A stretch of 64,000 bases of DNA from Chryseobacterium formosum (lineage in GTDB: Bacteria; Bacteroidota; Bacteroidia; Flavobacteriales; Weeksellaceae), in the NCBI RefSeq assembly GCF_026460885.1, contig NZ_JAOVZW010000019.1, positions 62,001 through 126,000 on the forward strand, written 5' to 3'. Position numbers and translations under genes: made by a program. This document shows, piece by piece, positions 8,402 through 15,132 of this stretch (within the stretch, counting starts at the first letter, position 1; the number at the start of each line of letters is the position of its first letter). Below the pieces are notes generated by a model. The model worked only from the letters and a program-made list of their open reading frames with translations. It had not been told where the DNA came from and did no database searches.

Positions 8402-11400
8402 ATGAAACGTAAAAATATTGTATTTTTAAAAGTATTACCTATACTTTTATTGATCCTTACAACATGGATAAATACTGCAAAAGCACAGGGTGTAGATGCT
8501 GTATTCTTCTTAGATAACTCAAGCTCCATTGATGATACAGAATGGATCGCTATGAGTAATTCTACTAAAGCTCTAATTGATAAAGTTTTAGAATGCAATC
8601 CCAATAACCGAATTGCTGTAACGCATTTTGCGGGAATTTATACAACTCCAAATCCAATAACAGATGCCAGAATATTTATAGAAAATAATTTTACTGATGA
8701 TTCTAATTTAGCTAAAAGTTTTGTGAGAAGAGGTGGGCTTGCCACTCAAGGAGCAACTCATTATGCCACATTAGGCAATAACACTTGGTTACCGGAAAAT
8801 ACCGCACTATTACAAAATTCTTTAGGAAGCTCAGCAGCTAGCTCACAAATTGTGAGTACACAAAAAAAGCTAAGCCTTGATCCTAACAATAAGCTTGTTA
8901 TATTTATTTTTACAGATGGAACAGCCGGTGGAAATGGGTTAACATCTGCTCTACTTGGATTTAGCAACTATAATACAATGAAAAGTTCTTTGGGAGCAAC
9001 ATTTGTTGTAATCCATGCACCCACAGGAGTTAGTACCTCATTTGACACAGCTGCCCGAGCTGCTGCAGCTGCTATCGCTTCGGTTGGAGGTGATTATAAT
9101 GGAACTGTACAAGCTAATGCAGGTGACCCGCAAGGAAGTGGTGTAAAACCTAGAAAAGCCGTGATGAGCGATACTTTTGATATATCGTCAATCAATATAG
9201 AAACATTAGCTGGTAATATTTGTAAGTCTTGTGCTCCAGTAGTTGCAATTTCTGCTATTACTCCACCAACACAGAATGTATGTCTTAATGGAGTTGCCCA
9301 ACCTTTAGTTTCCACTGCAACAGGAACTGGTACACTTACTTATCAATGGTACAGCAATACAACAAACAGTACAACCGGAGGAACACTTATTTCGGGAGCT
9401 ACTTCAGCTACTTATAATCCGCCAACTTCTGCAGCAGGGACACGATACTATTATGTTGTAGTGTCAGATTCTTATTGTGAAGGGAAAGCTACATCGGCGA
9501 TTGTTTCAGTTACTGTAAGCAATATAGCAGCTGGTCCAGTACCATCATTTAATAACACATCAGCATATTCAAATACTTCTTCGTTTTACCAAATTCCTTG
9601 TGGAAGTACTTCTGCAAACTTATCTTCTTTAGCAGTCTCCAATCCACAAGTAGGAACTGTAATTACTTGGCATTCCAGTCCTGTAGCTACTTCTGCTAAT
9701 ATTATAACTCCTGCTAATGCATTGCCGGGAACGAATAAATATTATGCAGCATTTTACAATTCAACAGGTAACTGTTATTCACCAACAAAGATGGTAACAG
9801 TAGTTGCGCCAATCTGTGCGGTAAACGATGATTATACTTCTACACCTATTATTGCAGGTGTAGGAGGTACGCTGCCATCTATTTTCGGAAATGACACTTA
9901 TAACGGCACCGTAATATCTACTATGCCTGCTAATTCTGTAGACTTTTTCTATGAAATGTGGACAACTGCAAATGCAACAGTAGACGGAAATGGAAATTTA
10001 GTTATTCCAGCCACAACCCCACCCGGAACATATACTTATTATTATAAAATTTGTGATAAAGATTCTGATGTGGCAACGGAAACAAATTGCACAATAGCGG
10101 AAGTAAAATTCAAAGTAGAAGCAGTTTTCGGATGTGATAATAAGGTATATCTGTCACAGAACAATATACTCTATACCATAAATACTTCAAGTAATCCATT
10201 TACTTACCCAACAGTGGGATCTGCAGCTGTTAATCACAATGCAATGGGTCTTAACCCTGTAGATGGTAAAATATATGCGATGCAGGTTTTAACCTCCAAT
10301 GTGCTGCTACAAATCAATACCGATGGTTCTTCTACCAGTTTGGGAGCAGTTACCAATTTGCCTGTTGCCACATATAATGCAGGAGAAATAGATAATGCAG
10401 GAAATTATTATGTGAAGTCAAATGCAGGTAATAATCAGCTATATAAGATCAATCTTACAACAAAAACAGCTACGCTTATCACGCTTTCAACAAGTGTAAA
10501 TGTTTCAGATCTGAGTTTCAGTATTGCAACAGGGCTTCTTTACGGAGTGAATAGTGCAAATGGACAACTTACTACTATTGATCCTTCTACAGGCGCAGTT
10601 ACCGGAGTGGGTATTACTCCCGGAAGTTTACAGTTTGGTGCAATGTATACCTCAAGTACGGGCGAAGTTTTCGGAGTTAATAACGCCGGTGGTTTTTATC
10701 AATTTAACCTTACCACTGGTGCAAGAGTTAAAATTTCTGATGCTCCTGCAAGTACAAGTAATGACGGAGCACATTGCGTAACAATGCCTATTACATTCAG
10801 TGCAGACTTGCAGGTTACCAAGTCAGACAACACCACTACTTACATTCCGGGAGCAGCTACTGTTTATACCATAACAGTCCGCAATAATGGTCCCTTTGGA
10901 GTTTTAAACGCTTCAATTTCAGATCCTGTACCTGCAGGAATTCCTGCAGCTAATGTAAGTTATACTGCAGTAGCCTCTACAGGTTCTACGACTAATGTTT
11001 CAGGAACACAGACAGGTGCTATTAACGATCTTGTTGGTATTCCTATGGGAGGAACAGTTATCTACACTGTAACAGTAAACGTTCCGATGAGCTTTACAGG
11101 AAATCTTGTCAATACGGTAACGGTGACTCCACCTACCAATATTTCAGATTCAAACATGGCAAATAATACGGCTACCGATACAGATACACACGGTTCGTGC
11201 TTTAAACCGGGAATTACTACGGGTACAGCTTTAGACACCAAACATGGTATTAGTGCATTAAACAGAGCTGGAAGTGATGCAGCAGGCAACTGGCCGATGG
11301 TAAGAAAAGGAGCATGGACAGCGCTGGAAGCAAAGACCAAAGGTTTTGTTGTTAACAGACTTACTACAGCAGAGATTGCAAGCATTCCTACCTCAAACCT

Positions 11401-11512
11401 TATAGAAGGTATGATGGTTTATAATAAAGATCTTAACTGTCTGCAGGTAAATACCACAGGTACAGCGACAGGATGGTCTTGCCTTTCTACCCCAACCTGC
11501 CCTTCAAACTAA
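8402..11512 (+). CDS. Large cell-surface protein with VWA, Ig-like and DUF11 domains
   Basis: About 1036 residues. It has a signal peptide (1-28), then a von Willebrand A domain with an intact metal-binding DNSSS at residues 38-42 (D-x-S-x-S) and a later IFTDGT, a segment typical of Ig-like repeats (SVCLNGVAQPLVSTATGTGT type), a mid region resembling a beta-propeller or NHL-like stretch (INTDGSSTSLG.., IDPSTGAVTGVG), a DUF11 domain (ADLQVTKSDNTTTYIPGAAT) and a C-terminal cassette with GMMVYNKDLNCLQVN. This is an adhesin-like layout. I see no clear T9SS type A or B sorting domain at the end. The chosen start is the ATG at 8402 (MKRKN..); a TTG three codons earlier (8393) is possible. The next gene lies 21 bp downstream. 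Confidence 0.85.
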   Translation: MKRKNIVFLKVLPILLLILTTWINTAKAQGVDAVFFLDNSSSIDDTEWIAMSNSTKALIDKVLECNPNNRIAVTHFAGIYTTPNPITDARIFIENNFTDDSNLAKSFVRRGGLATQGATHYATLGNNTWLPENTALLQNSLGSSAASSQIVSTQKKLSLDPNNKLVIFIFTDGTAGGNGLTSALLGFSNYNTMKSSLGATFVVIHAPTGVSTSFDTAARAAAAAIASVGGDYNGTVQANAGDPQGSGVKPRKAVMSDTFDISSINIETLAGNICKSCAPVVAISAITPPTQNVCLNGVAQPLVSTATGTGTLTYQWYSNTTNSTTGGTLISGATSATYNPPTSAAGTRYYYVVVSDSYCEGKATSAIVSVTVSNIAAGPVPSFNNTSAYSNTSSFYQIPCGSTSANLSSLAVSNPQVGTVITWHSSPVATSANIITPANALPGTNKYYAAFYNSTGNCYSPTKMVTVVAPICAVNDDYTSTPIIAGVGGTLPSIFGNDTYNGTVISTMPANSVDFFYEMWTTANATVDGNGNLVIPATTPPGTYTYYYKICDKDSDVATETNCTIAEVKFKVEAVFGCDNKVYLSQNNILYTINTSSNPFTYPTVGSAAVNHNAMGLNPVDGKIYAMQVLTSNVLLQINTDGSSTSLGAVTNLPVATYNAGEIDNAGNYYVKSNAGNNQLYKINLTTKTATLITLSTSVNVSDLSFSIATGLLYGVNSANGQLTTIDPSTGAVTGVGITPGSLQFGAMYTSSTGEVFGVNNAGGFYQFNLTTGARVKISDAPASTSNDGAHCVTMPITFSADLQVTKSDNTTTYIPGAATVYTITVRNNGPFGVLNASISDPVPAGIPAANVSYTAVASTGSTTNVSGTQTGAINDLVGIPMGGTVIYTVTVNVPMSFTGNLVNTVTVTPPTNISDSNMANNTATDTDTHGSCFKPGITTGTALDTKHGISALNRAGSDAAGNWPMVRKGAWTALEAKTKGFVVNRLTTAEIASIPTSNLIEGMMVYNKDLNCLQVNTTGTATGWSCLSTPTCPSN

Positions 11513-11533
11513 ATAATTTTTAATCGATTTATT

Positions 11534-12052
11534 ATGAAATATATATTCACAGTAATCTTGGCTATGGCATCCTCACTGGCATTCTCTCAGATTGCCATCG
11601 GAAAATCAAATGTTAGCAACACATCGGTCTCTCTGGAGTTTGGAGATAATGCCAATAAAGGGATTATTTTACCCTGGGTAACTTCACAGGGGGACGTAAC
11701 AGGAGCTGTAAACGGAACCATTATTTATGACGTTGCAGATAAAAAAGTAAAATACCTGAAAGGAGGAACCTGGTTTGATCTTACCAGAGATAATACCGGT
11801 GCTGTAAACACAAGCATTCAGGACAACCTTCAGGAAAGTAATTCTGCCAAAGCTGCTATCGGCAGTGATGGTGCTGCCGATACTACGCCTGGAATATTGG
11901 TTCTTACAGATACAGACAAAGCAATGGTGCTTCCAAGAGTGGCAAGCCCCCATCTGAATATTATTAGCCCTGCAGCCGGAATGATGGTATATGATACTTT
12001 TAACCATTTGGTTGCAGTGTATAACGGAACAGTGTGGTCTTTTTGGAGATAA
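11534..12052 (+). CDS. Secreted companion of the VWA surface protein (GMMVY cassette)
   Basis: 172 residues with a signal peptide (cleavage near AFS-QIA). The rest is two beta-rich halves, each with a phrase like KGIILPWVTS..GTIIYDVADKKVKYLKGGTW and KAMVLPRVAS..GMMVYDTFNHLVAVYNGTVW. These resemble the last ~60 residues of the upstream VWA protein and the repeat often found in flavobacterial secreted proteins that precedes a trimeric or tail-fibre-like end. It lies 21 bp downstream of the VWA gene and is followed by a strong terminator, so it closes that operon. The exact function is unknown; a structural role on the surface is inferred. Confidence 0.7.
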   Translation: MKYIFTVILAMASSLAFSQIAIGKSNVSNTSVSLEFGDNANKGIILPWVTSQGDVTGAVNGTIIYDVADKKVKYLKGGTWFDLTRDNTGAVNTSIQDNLQESNSAKAAIGSDGAADTTPGILVLTDTDKAMVLPRVASPHLNIISPAAGMMVYDTFNHLVAVYNGTVWSFWR

Positions 12053-12073
12053 TAACTTGTGATTTGTGTTTTT

Positions 12074-12108
12074 ACAGAATGCGGAAGAAATTCTACTTCC
12101 GCTTCTGT
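12074..12108 (+). terminator. Terminator of the VWA surface operon
   Basis: ACAGAA (12074-12079), one bulged T, GCGGAAG (12081-12087), an 8-nt loop, then the exact complements CTTCCGC and TTCTGT ending at 12108. It lies 21 bp after the stop of the companion gene. The T-tract is weak. Confidence 0.65.
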
Positions 12109-12168
12109 ATTTCAAAACCAGCGTTCAAAAAAAACATTTATACTTTATTCATATTAACAGTTGGTATG

Positions 12169-12197
12169 CAGAAAGCGGAAAACAATTTCCGCTCCTG
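12169..12197 (+). repeat. Second GCGGAA hairpin, in the leader of the HU-like gene
   Basis: AGCGGAAA (12174-12181), loop ACAA, TTTCCGCT (12186-12193), with flanking CAG/CTG able to extend it. It shares the GCGGAA/TTCCGC core with the hairpin at 12074-12108 and ends 34 bp before the HU-like ATG, so it is either a second terminator or a leader element. Confidence 0.5.
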
Positions 12198-12230
12198 TTA
12201 CCGATAATTAAAAAAAACAAAAAATTAATT

Positions 12231-12617
12231 ATGCCAATCAAGTACAATTTAATTGAAAGAGGCGAGCCCGGCGTAAGCGGAGGCGGAATAAAAAAATGGT
12301 ATGCCGTAGCCGTCAATGACGGAGAACTGAGCGTAGACGATCTCTCTAAACAGATTGAAAAATTCTCAGCATTATCTGAAGCGGATATCAGAGGTGTAAT
12401 CATCGCCCTCGAAAACGTAATTACAGACAGCATTGCCAACGGAAAAATCATCAGAATGGATAAACTGGGAAGCTTCTACCCCAGCCTGAGCAGTAGCGGT
12501 GCAGTTACTAAAGATGAGTTCAACACAAGCTTCATCAAAGGTGCCCATGTAAACTACCGCCCCGGAAAACGCATCGATGATACATTAAAAACTGTAACAT
12601 TTAAAAAAGCAGATTGA
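12231..12617 (+). CDS. HU-family DNA-binding protein (HU-like, Bacteroidota type)
   Basis: 128 residues of the HU-related family of Bacteroidota: MPIKYNLIERGEPGV..KKWYAVAVNDG, an alpha-helical dimerisation region (DLSKQIEKFSALSEADIRGV), then GKIIRMDKLGSFYPSLSS and a DNA-binding arm region with NYRPGKRIDD. Members bend or wrap DNA; specific roles are unknown. The ATG at 12231 is chosen because any upstream in-frame start (TTG at 12066) would put the terminator of the preceding operon inside the gene. A 22-bp phased repeat begins 11 bp after the stop. Confidence 0.85.
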   Translation: MPIKYNLIERGEPGVSGGGIKKWYAVAVNDGELSVDDLSKQIEKFSALSEADIRGVIIALENVITDSIANGKIIRMDKLGSFYPSLSSSGAVTKDEFNTSFIKGAHVNYRPGKRIDDTLKTVTFKKAD

Positions 12618-12628
12618 TAACAAAAATG

Positions 12629-12706
12629 ATGCGCATGACTCCCTCAACTCTTGCGCATCATTTACCCAACTCTTGCGCATCTTTTCCCAAACTCATGCGC
12701 ATGAGT
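12629..12706. repeat. Phased 22-bp tandem repeat (3.5 units) with TGCGCAT core
   Basis: Units start at 12629, 12651, 12673 and 12695; each opens with (A/T)TGCGCAT and the first three end in AACTC. GCGCAT recurs at 12631, 12653, 12675 and 12697, exactly 22 bp apart, so all cores face the same side of the helix. The last unit forms a 14-bp palindrome (12692-12705). It is not a CRISPR: there are no unique spacers. Confidence 0.8.
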
Positions 12707-12723
12707 AAAAAAAACGTCCTCAG

Positions 12724-12744
12724 GTCTTTTTATTATAAAAAGAC
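12724..12744. terminator. Hairpin after the phased repeat
   Basis: GTCTTTTT (12724-12731), 5-nt loop, AAAAAGAC (12737-12744). It could end transcription from the HU-like gene, or be the first stem of the folded region that follows. There is no long T-tract after it. Confidence 0.35.
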
Positions 12745-12773
12745 AGATTCTAGAAACAACAAATGAAAATTAA

Positions 12774-12890
12774 GCCCCCGAAAGGGCAAATGATGAAAAT
12801 CATCTTTACAGAAAGCGGGGTTTACACAAGGCCCCGCAACTGTAAATTTAAAATTCCCTCTTAATGGTTCTCCCCCTCTGAATACCATTA
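12774..12890 (+). ncRNA. Densely folded leader upstream of two HTH genes (structured RNA candidate)
   Basis: Four hairpins in a row: GCCC/GGGC (12774-12787); GATGA/TCATC (12792-12804); a long stem of TTTACAG (12805-12811) and GCGGGG (12815-12820) with their exact complements CCCCGC (12832-12837) and CTGTAAA (12840-12846); and TAATGGT/ACCATTA (12862-12890). The segment is much more GC-rich than its surroundings. Short stretches (TGAAAATC, CCCCGCAACTGTAA, GAATACC) resemble cobalamin riboswitch boxes in the same order, but the long local stem does not fit that fold and the downstream genes are not B12-related. I call it a structured leader of unknown kind. Confidence 0.45.
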
Positions 12891-12978
12891 TTACCAAATC
12901 ACTTTATTACAGAAAAACATTTTATCAGACATCGTATCTGAGCAGTAATTTATCATAAATAATTTAATACAATATGTG

Positions 12979-13410
12979 ATGAACTTCAAACAAATTCATA
13001 TAGGAAGCTTAATACAACAAAGAGTTAGAGAATGTGAGCTAGACTTTTCTCGTATTTGTAATTTTTTAAAGTGTAATGAAAATGATATTCGTAAGATGTA
13101 TAATAGTGAAAGCTTGGATACTAAAATACTTTTAAGCTGGAGTAAACTACTCGAATATGATTTTTTTAGGATTTACAGTCAGCATTTAATATTATTTTCA
13201 GCGCAACAAAAAAATACAATCAAGAAAACCAAAACTGTACAAACAAGCCTACCGTCATTCAGGAAAAACGTTTATACCAAAGAAATTATTGATTTTATTT
13301 TAAATAATCTAAACTCAGGTAAAATGACATCAGTAGAAATTATTGAAACCTATAACATCCCTAAAACTACCCTTTATAAATGGGTGAATAAATACAATTC
13401 TCAAACTTAA
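12979..13410 (+). CDS. Small HTH protein, transposase-OrfA-like C-terminus
   Basis: 143 residues. The N-terminal half (IHIGSLIQQRVRECELDFSR.. SLDTKILLSWSKLLEYDFF) looks like a degenerate helical HTH of the XRE type. The C-terminal third (KEIIDFILNNLNSGKMTSVE.. YNIPKTTLYKWVNKY) is a HTH of the type that starts IS3-family OrfA proteins. There is no catalytic DDE domain, no partner transposase, and no flanking inverted repeats, so it is more likely a regulator or a domesticated DNA-binding protein than an active transposase. The ATG at 12979 is preferred to the GTG one codon upstream. A folded leader ends ~90 bp upstream; the next HTH gene starts 18 bp downstream. Confidence 0.7.
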   Translation: MNFKQIHIGSLIQQRVRECELDFSRICNFLKCNENDIRKMYNSESLDTKILLSWSKLLEYDFFRIYSQHLILFSAQQKNTIKKTKTVQTSLPSFRKNVYTKEIIDFILNNLNSGKMTSVEIIETYNIPKTTLYKWVNKYNSQT

Positions 13411-13428
13411 CAAACAGATTTGGAAATT

Positions 13429-13758
13429 ATGATTAATAAACCTAACTATAAAAAAATATTTGAAGATATTATTTTGGAAAAATGTCCGGAAAGACAATCA
13501 GAATTAAGTTGTTATTTAAATAAAGACAACTTTTCAATTCTGGAGATTATTGATCTTAACAAAAAGATTTTTGGATCGACTGACAAAGAGATACTAGATT
13601 TTAATCAGCGACATAAATCTTACGATAGCGAAACTATTTTAAAAATATTAGCTTATCAAGAAGATCAAAAGTTAAGTAACCTTCAGCTTGCCAATCATTT
13701 TAAACTAAGCAGAAATACAGTGAGCAAATGGAAAAGGCTGTACATGAAAAGCAATTAA
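13429..13758 (+). CDS. Small HTH protein paired with the upstream HTH gene
   Basis: 109 residues, acidic-helical N-terminus (ILEKCPERQSELSCYLNKDN) and a C-terminal HTH (ILKILAYQEDQKLSNLQLAN.. KLSRNTVSKWKRLY) that resembles the one in the preceding protein but is not the same. There are no catalytic residues. It starts at the ATG 13429, 18 bp after the previous stop (a TTG at 13420 is a less likely start), and a good terminator follows. The two genes form a compact bicistronic unit; whether they act on the folded leader, the phased repeat, or elsewhere cannot be told. Confidence 0.7.
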   Translation: MINKPNYKKIFEDIILEKCPERQSELSCYLNKDNFSILEIIDLNKKIFGSTDKEILDFNQRHKSYDSETILKILAYQEDQKLSNLQLANHFKLSRNTVSKWKRLYMKSN

Positions 13759-13779
13759 TACTATTCTATTACTTTTTTT

Positions 13780-13807
13780 AAAGAGTTGCCAATTATGGCA
13801 GCTCTTT
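13780..13807 (+). terminator. Terminator of the HTH pair
   Basis: AGAGTTGCC (13782-13790), 6-nt loop, GGCAGCTCT (13797-13805), nine pairs with one G-U, flanked by AA/TT pairs and followed by a T-tract. Confidence 0.8.
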
Positions 13808-13835
13808 TTATTTTAATGATTACCTATCTAAAATG

Positions 13836-13866
13836 AAAACAGAATCTTCAATGAAGATTCTGTTTT
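13836..13866. terminator. Orphan perfect hairpin, bidirectional terminator-like
   Basis: AAAACAGAATCTT (13836-13848), loop CAATG, AAGATTCTGTTTT (13854-13866), a 13-bp perfect stem with A- and T-rich flanks. No gene ends next to it except the HTH pair, which already has its own terminator 30 bp upstream. Confidence 0.6.
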
Positions 13867-13921
13867 TCTATTAATATATGTAATGATGGTGTCTATCTTA
13901 CTTTCATCTTTACTCTAAATT

Positions 13922-13993
13922 GTTTTCTAAAAATTGTAGAGAACAGGGTTCATTTCCCTAGATAATTTGAACCCTGATATTCTACAAGAAAAC
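13922..13993. repeat. Large imperfect inverted repeat
   Basis: Three matched blocks in mirrored order: GTTTTC (13922-13927) with GAAAAC (13988-13993), TTGTAGA (13934-13940) with TCTACAA (13981-13987), and CAGGGTTC (13944-13951) with GAACCCTG (13969-13976), around a 17-nt loop. It is noncoding on both strands. It may be a small folded RNA, a relic of a mobile element, or a terminator. Confidence 0.6.
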
Positions 13994-14522
13994 TGAATGA
14001 TGAAAATTTATTTATATATGATTTGGTGTCTTGTTTAACTATGTCAAATATATAATCAGAAAATTTCATCAGCAAGCTTTTGTGGGAACCATTTATAAAT
14101 AATGACGTAAAAATTCGCAAAAAGCATCTGCATAACAAAACCATACGCACCTTATTATCAGAATATTACAACTAATAAAACAAATCATTATTAATAAAAC
14201 AGAAATAATTAAGTAAAGTCAATTTAAATCGTAAAACAAGCTCATTACAGATTAAAATCATCATATCACGTCTTAGAAATTGACAATTAAAGAAGAAAAT
14301 AAAGGTCAATTTTACAAAAACATATCGAAATTTTGATTTTTAGCTGTCTTAAAGTATGTCAAATAAAAAATAAATTAAGTGTAATGAATGTTGAAATTCG
14401 AAAAACCTTTTTAGTATTAATACAGTCCGAAAAAAGGTAGAATAAACTAAAACCTAAATTATTCCAACAATTTGTACAGAAATAGAAGCTGAATGTAAAA
14501 TATAAATGTAATACATATAAAA

Positions 14523-14551
14523 AAATCCTGTCTCGTGATGAAACAGGATTT
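14523..14551 (-). terminator. Terminator of the four-gene tRNA-Asp cluster
   Basis: AAATCCTGT (14523-14531) pairs with ACAGGATTT (14543-14551); read on the minus strand it is followed by a T-run. The same hairpin follows the single tRNA-Asp at 25162. Confidence 0.85.
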
Positions 14552-14552
14552 G

Positions 14553-14626
14553 CGATCCGGACGGGACTCGAACCCGCGACCTCCGCCGTGACAGGGCGGC
14601 ATTCTAACCAGCTGAACTACCGGATC
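14553..14626 (-). tRNA. tRNA-Asp (GTC), copy 4 in transcription order
   Basis: A 74-nt cloverleaf on the minus strand: acceptor GATCCGG/CCGGATC, anticodon loop CTGTCAC (anticodon GTC), T-loop GGTTCGAGTCC, discriminator G. CCA is not encoded. The sequence is the same in all five copies in the window. Confidence 0.97.
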
Positions 14627-14663
14627 AATTTTCTTTTAAAGTTAAAATTGTAAAAACTTTTTG

Positions 14664-14737
14664 CGATCCGGACGGGACTCGAACCCGCGACCTCCGCCGT
14701 GACAGGGCGGCATTCTAACCAGCTGAACTACCGGATC
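14664..14737 (-). tRNA. tRNA-Asp (GTC), copy 3 in transcription order
   Basis: The same 74-nt tRNA-Asp, 111 bp from its neighbours. The 37-bp spacers between the four copies are the same too, which shows recent tandem amplification. Confidence 0.97.
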
Positions 14738-14774
14738 AATTTTCTTTTAAAGTTAAAATTGTAAAAACTTTTTG

Positions 14775-14848
14775 CGATCCGGACGGGACTCGAACCCGCG
14801 ACCTCCGCCGTGACAGGGCGGCATTCTAACCAGCTGAACTACCGGATC
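14775..14848 (-). tRNA. tRNA-Asp (GTC), copy 2 in transcription order
   Basis: The same 74-nt sequence, third of the 111-bp tandem units counted from the left. It has no promoter of its own in the spacer. Confidence 0.97.
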
Positions 14849-14885
14849 AATTTTCTTTTAAAGTTAAAATTGTAAAAACTTTTTG

Positions 14886-14959
14886 CGATCCGGACGGGAC
14901 TCGAACCCGCGACCTCCGCCGTGACAGGGCGGCATTCTAACCAGCTGAACTACCGGATC
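14886..14959 (-). tRNA. tRNA-Asp (GTC), first copy after the promoter
   Basis: The promoter-proximal copy. Its leader (14960-15000) matches that of the tRNA-Asp at 25162 almost base for base, whereas the other three copies are preceded by the repeated spacer. Confidence 0.97.
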
Positions 14960-15000
14960 TTTTTCACAAGTTTCAGAAGAATCTTCCATTATTGTGGTTG

Positions 15001-15031
15001 CAAAAATACAACTTTTTTCATTACCTGCAAA
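15001..15031 (-). promoter_or_regulatory. Promoter of the tRNA-Asp cluster (TTTG-N19-TATTTTTG)
   Basis: On the minus strand TTTG (15031-15028), exactly 19 bp, then TATTTTTG (15008-15001), a full match to the flavobacterial consensus. The same arrangement precedes the tRNA-Asp at 25162. Confidence 0.85.
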
Positions 15032-15132
15032 CTTTACGTATGAATTTTATTCAAATTAAATATAAATTACAGATTATCAATTGCATTAATTTAAATAAAT
15101 CTCTTCAGTTTTGATAAACGTAGAACTAACAA

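Larger units (their letters stand above)
13759..14522. other. Long noncoding stretch between the HTH pair and the tRNA-Asp cluster
   Basis: About 760 bp of AT-rich DNA with no credible gene. It holds the terminator at 13780-13807, a perfect 13-bp hairpin (13836-13866) and a large imperfect inverted repeat (13922-13993). From about 14000 onward I see only AT-rich sequence. Confidence 0.6.

Noticed and set aside
12066..12230. N-terminal extension of the HU-like protein
   Set aside because: It would translate through the terminator of the previous operon, and the family begins at MPIKYN.
12629..12706. Possible CRISPR or start of an integron-like array
   Set aside because: The spacers between TGCGCAT cores are themselves repeated, with no unique sequences and no cas genes in the window.
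12774..12890. Annotation as a true cobalamin riboswitch
   Set aside because: The box order is suggestive, but the CCCCGCAACTGTAA box is sealed in a local 13-bp stem, the P4-like hairpin has the wrong register and the genes downstream are not B12-related.
12979..13758. An active insertion sequence
   Set aside because: No catalytic DDE domain, terminal inverted repeats or target duplication could be found.
13950..14150. A 66-residue minus-strand open frame
   Set aside because: It overlaps the inverted repeat at 13922-13993, has no family resemblance or promoter and looks like a chance frame in AT-rich DNA.
14553..14959. Regular direct repeats that look CRISPR-like
   Set aside because: The repeat unit is a complete tRNA-Asp with identical spacers, so it is a tandem tRNA array.
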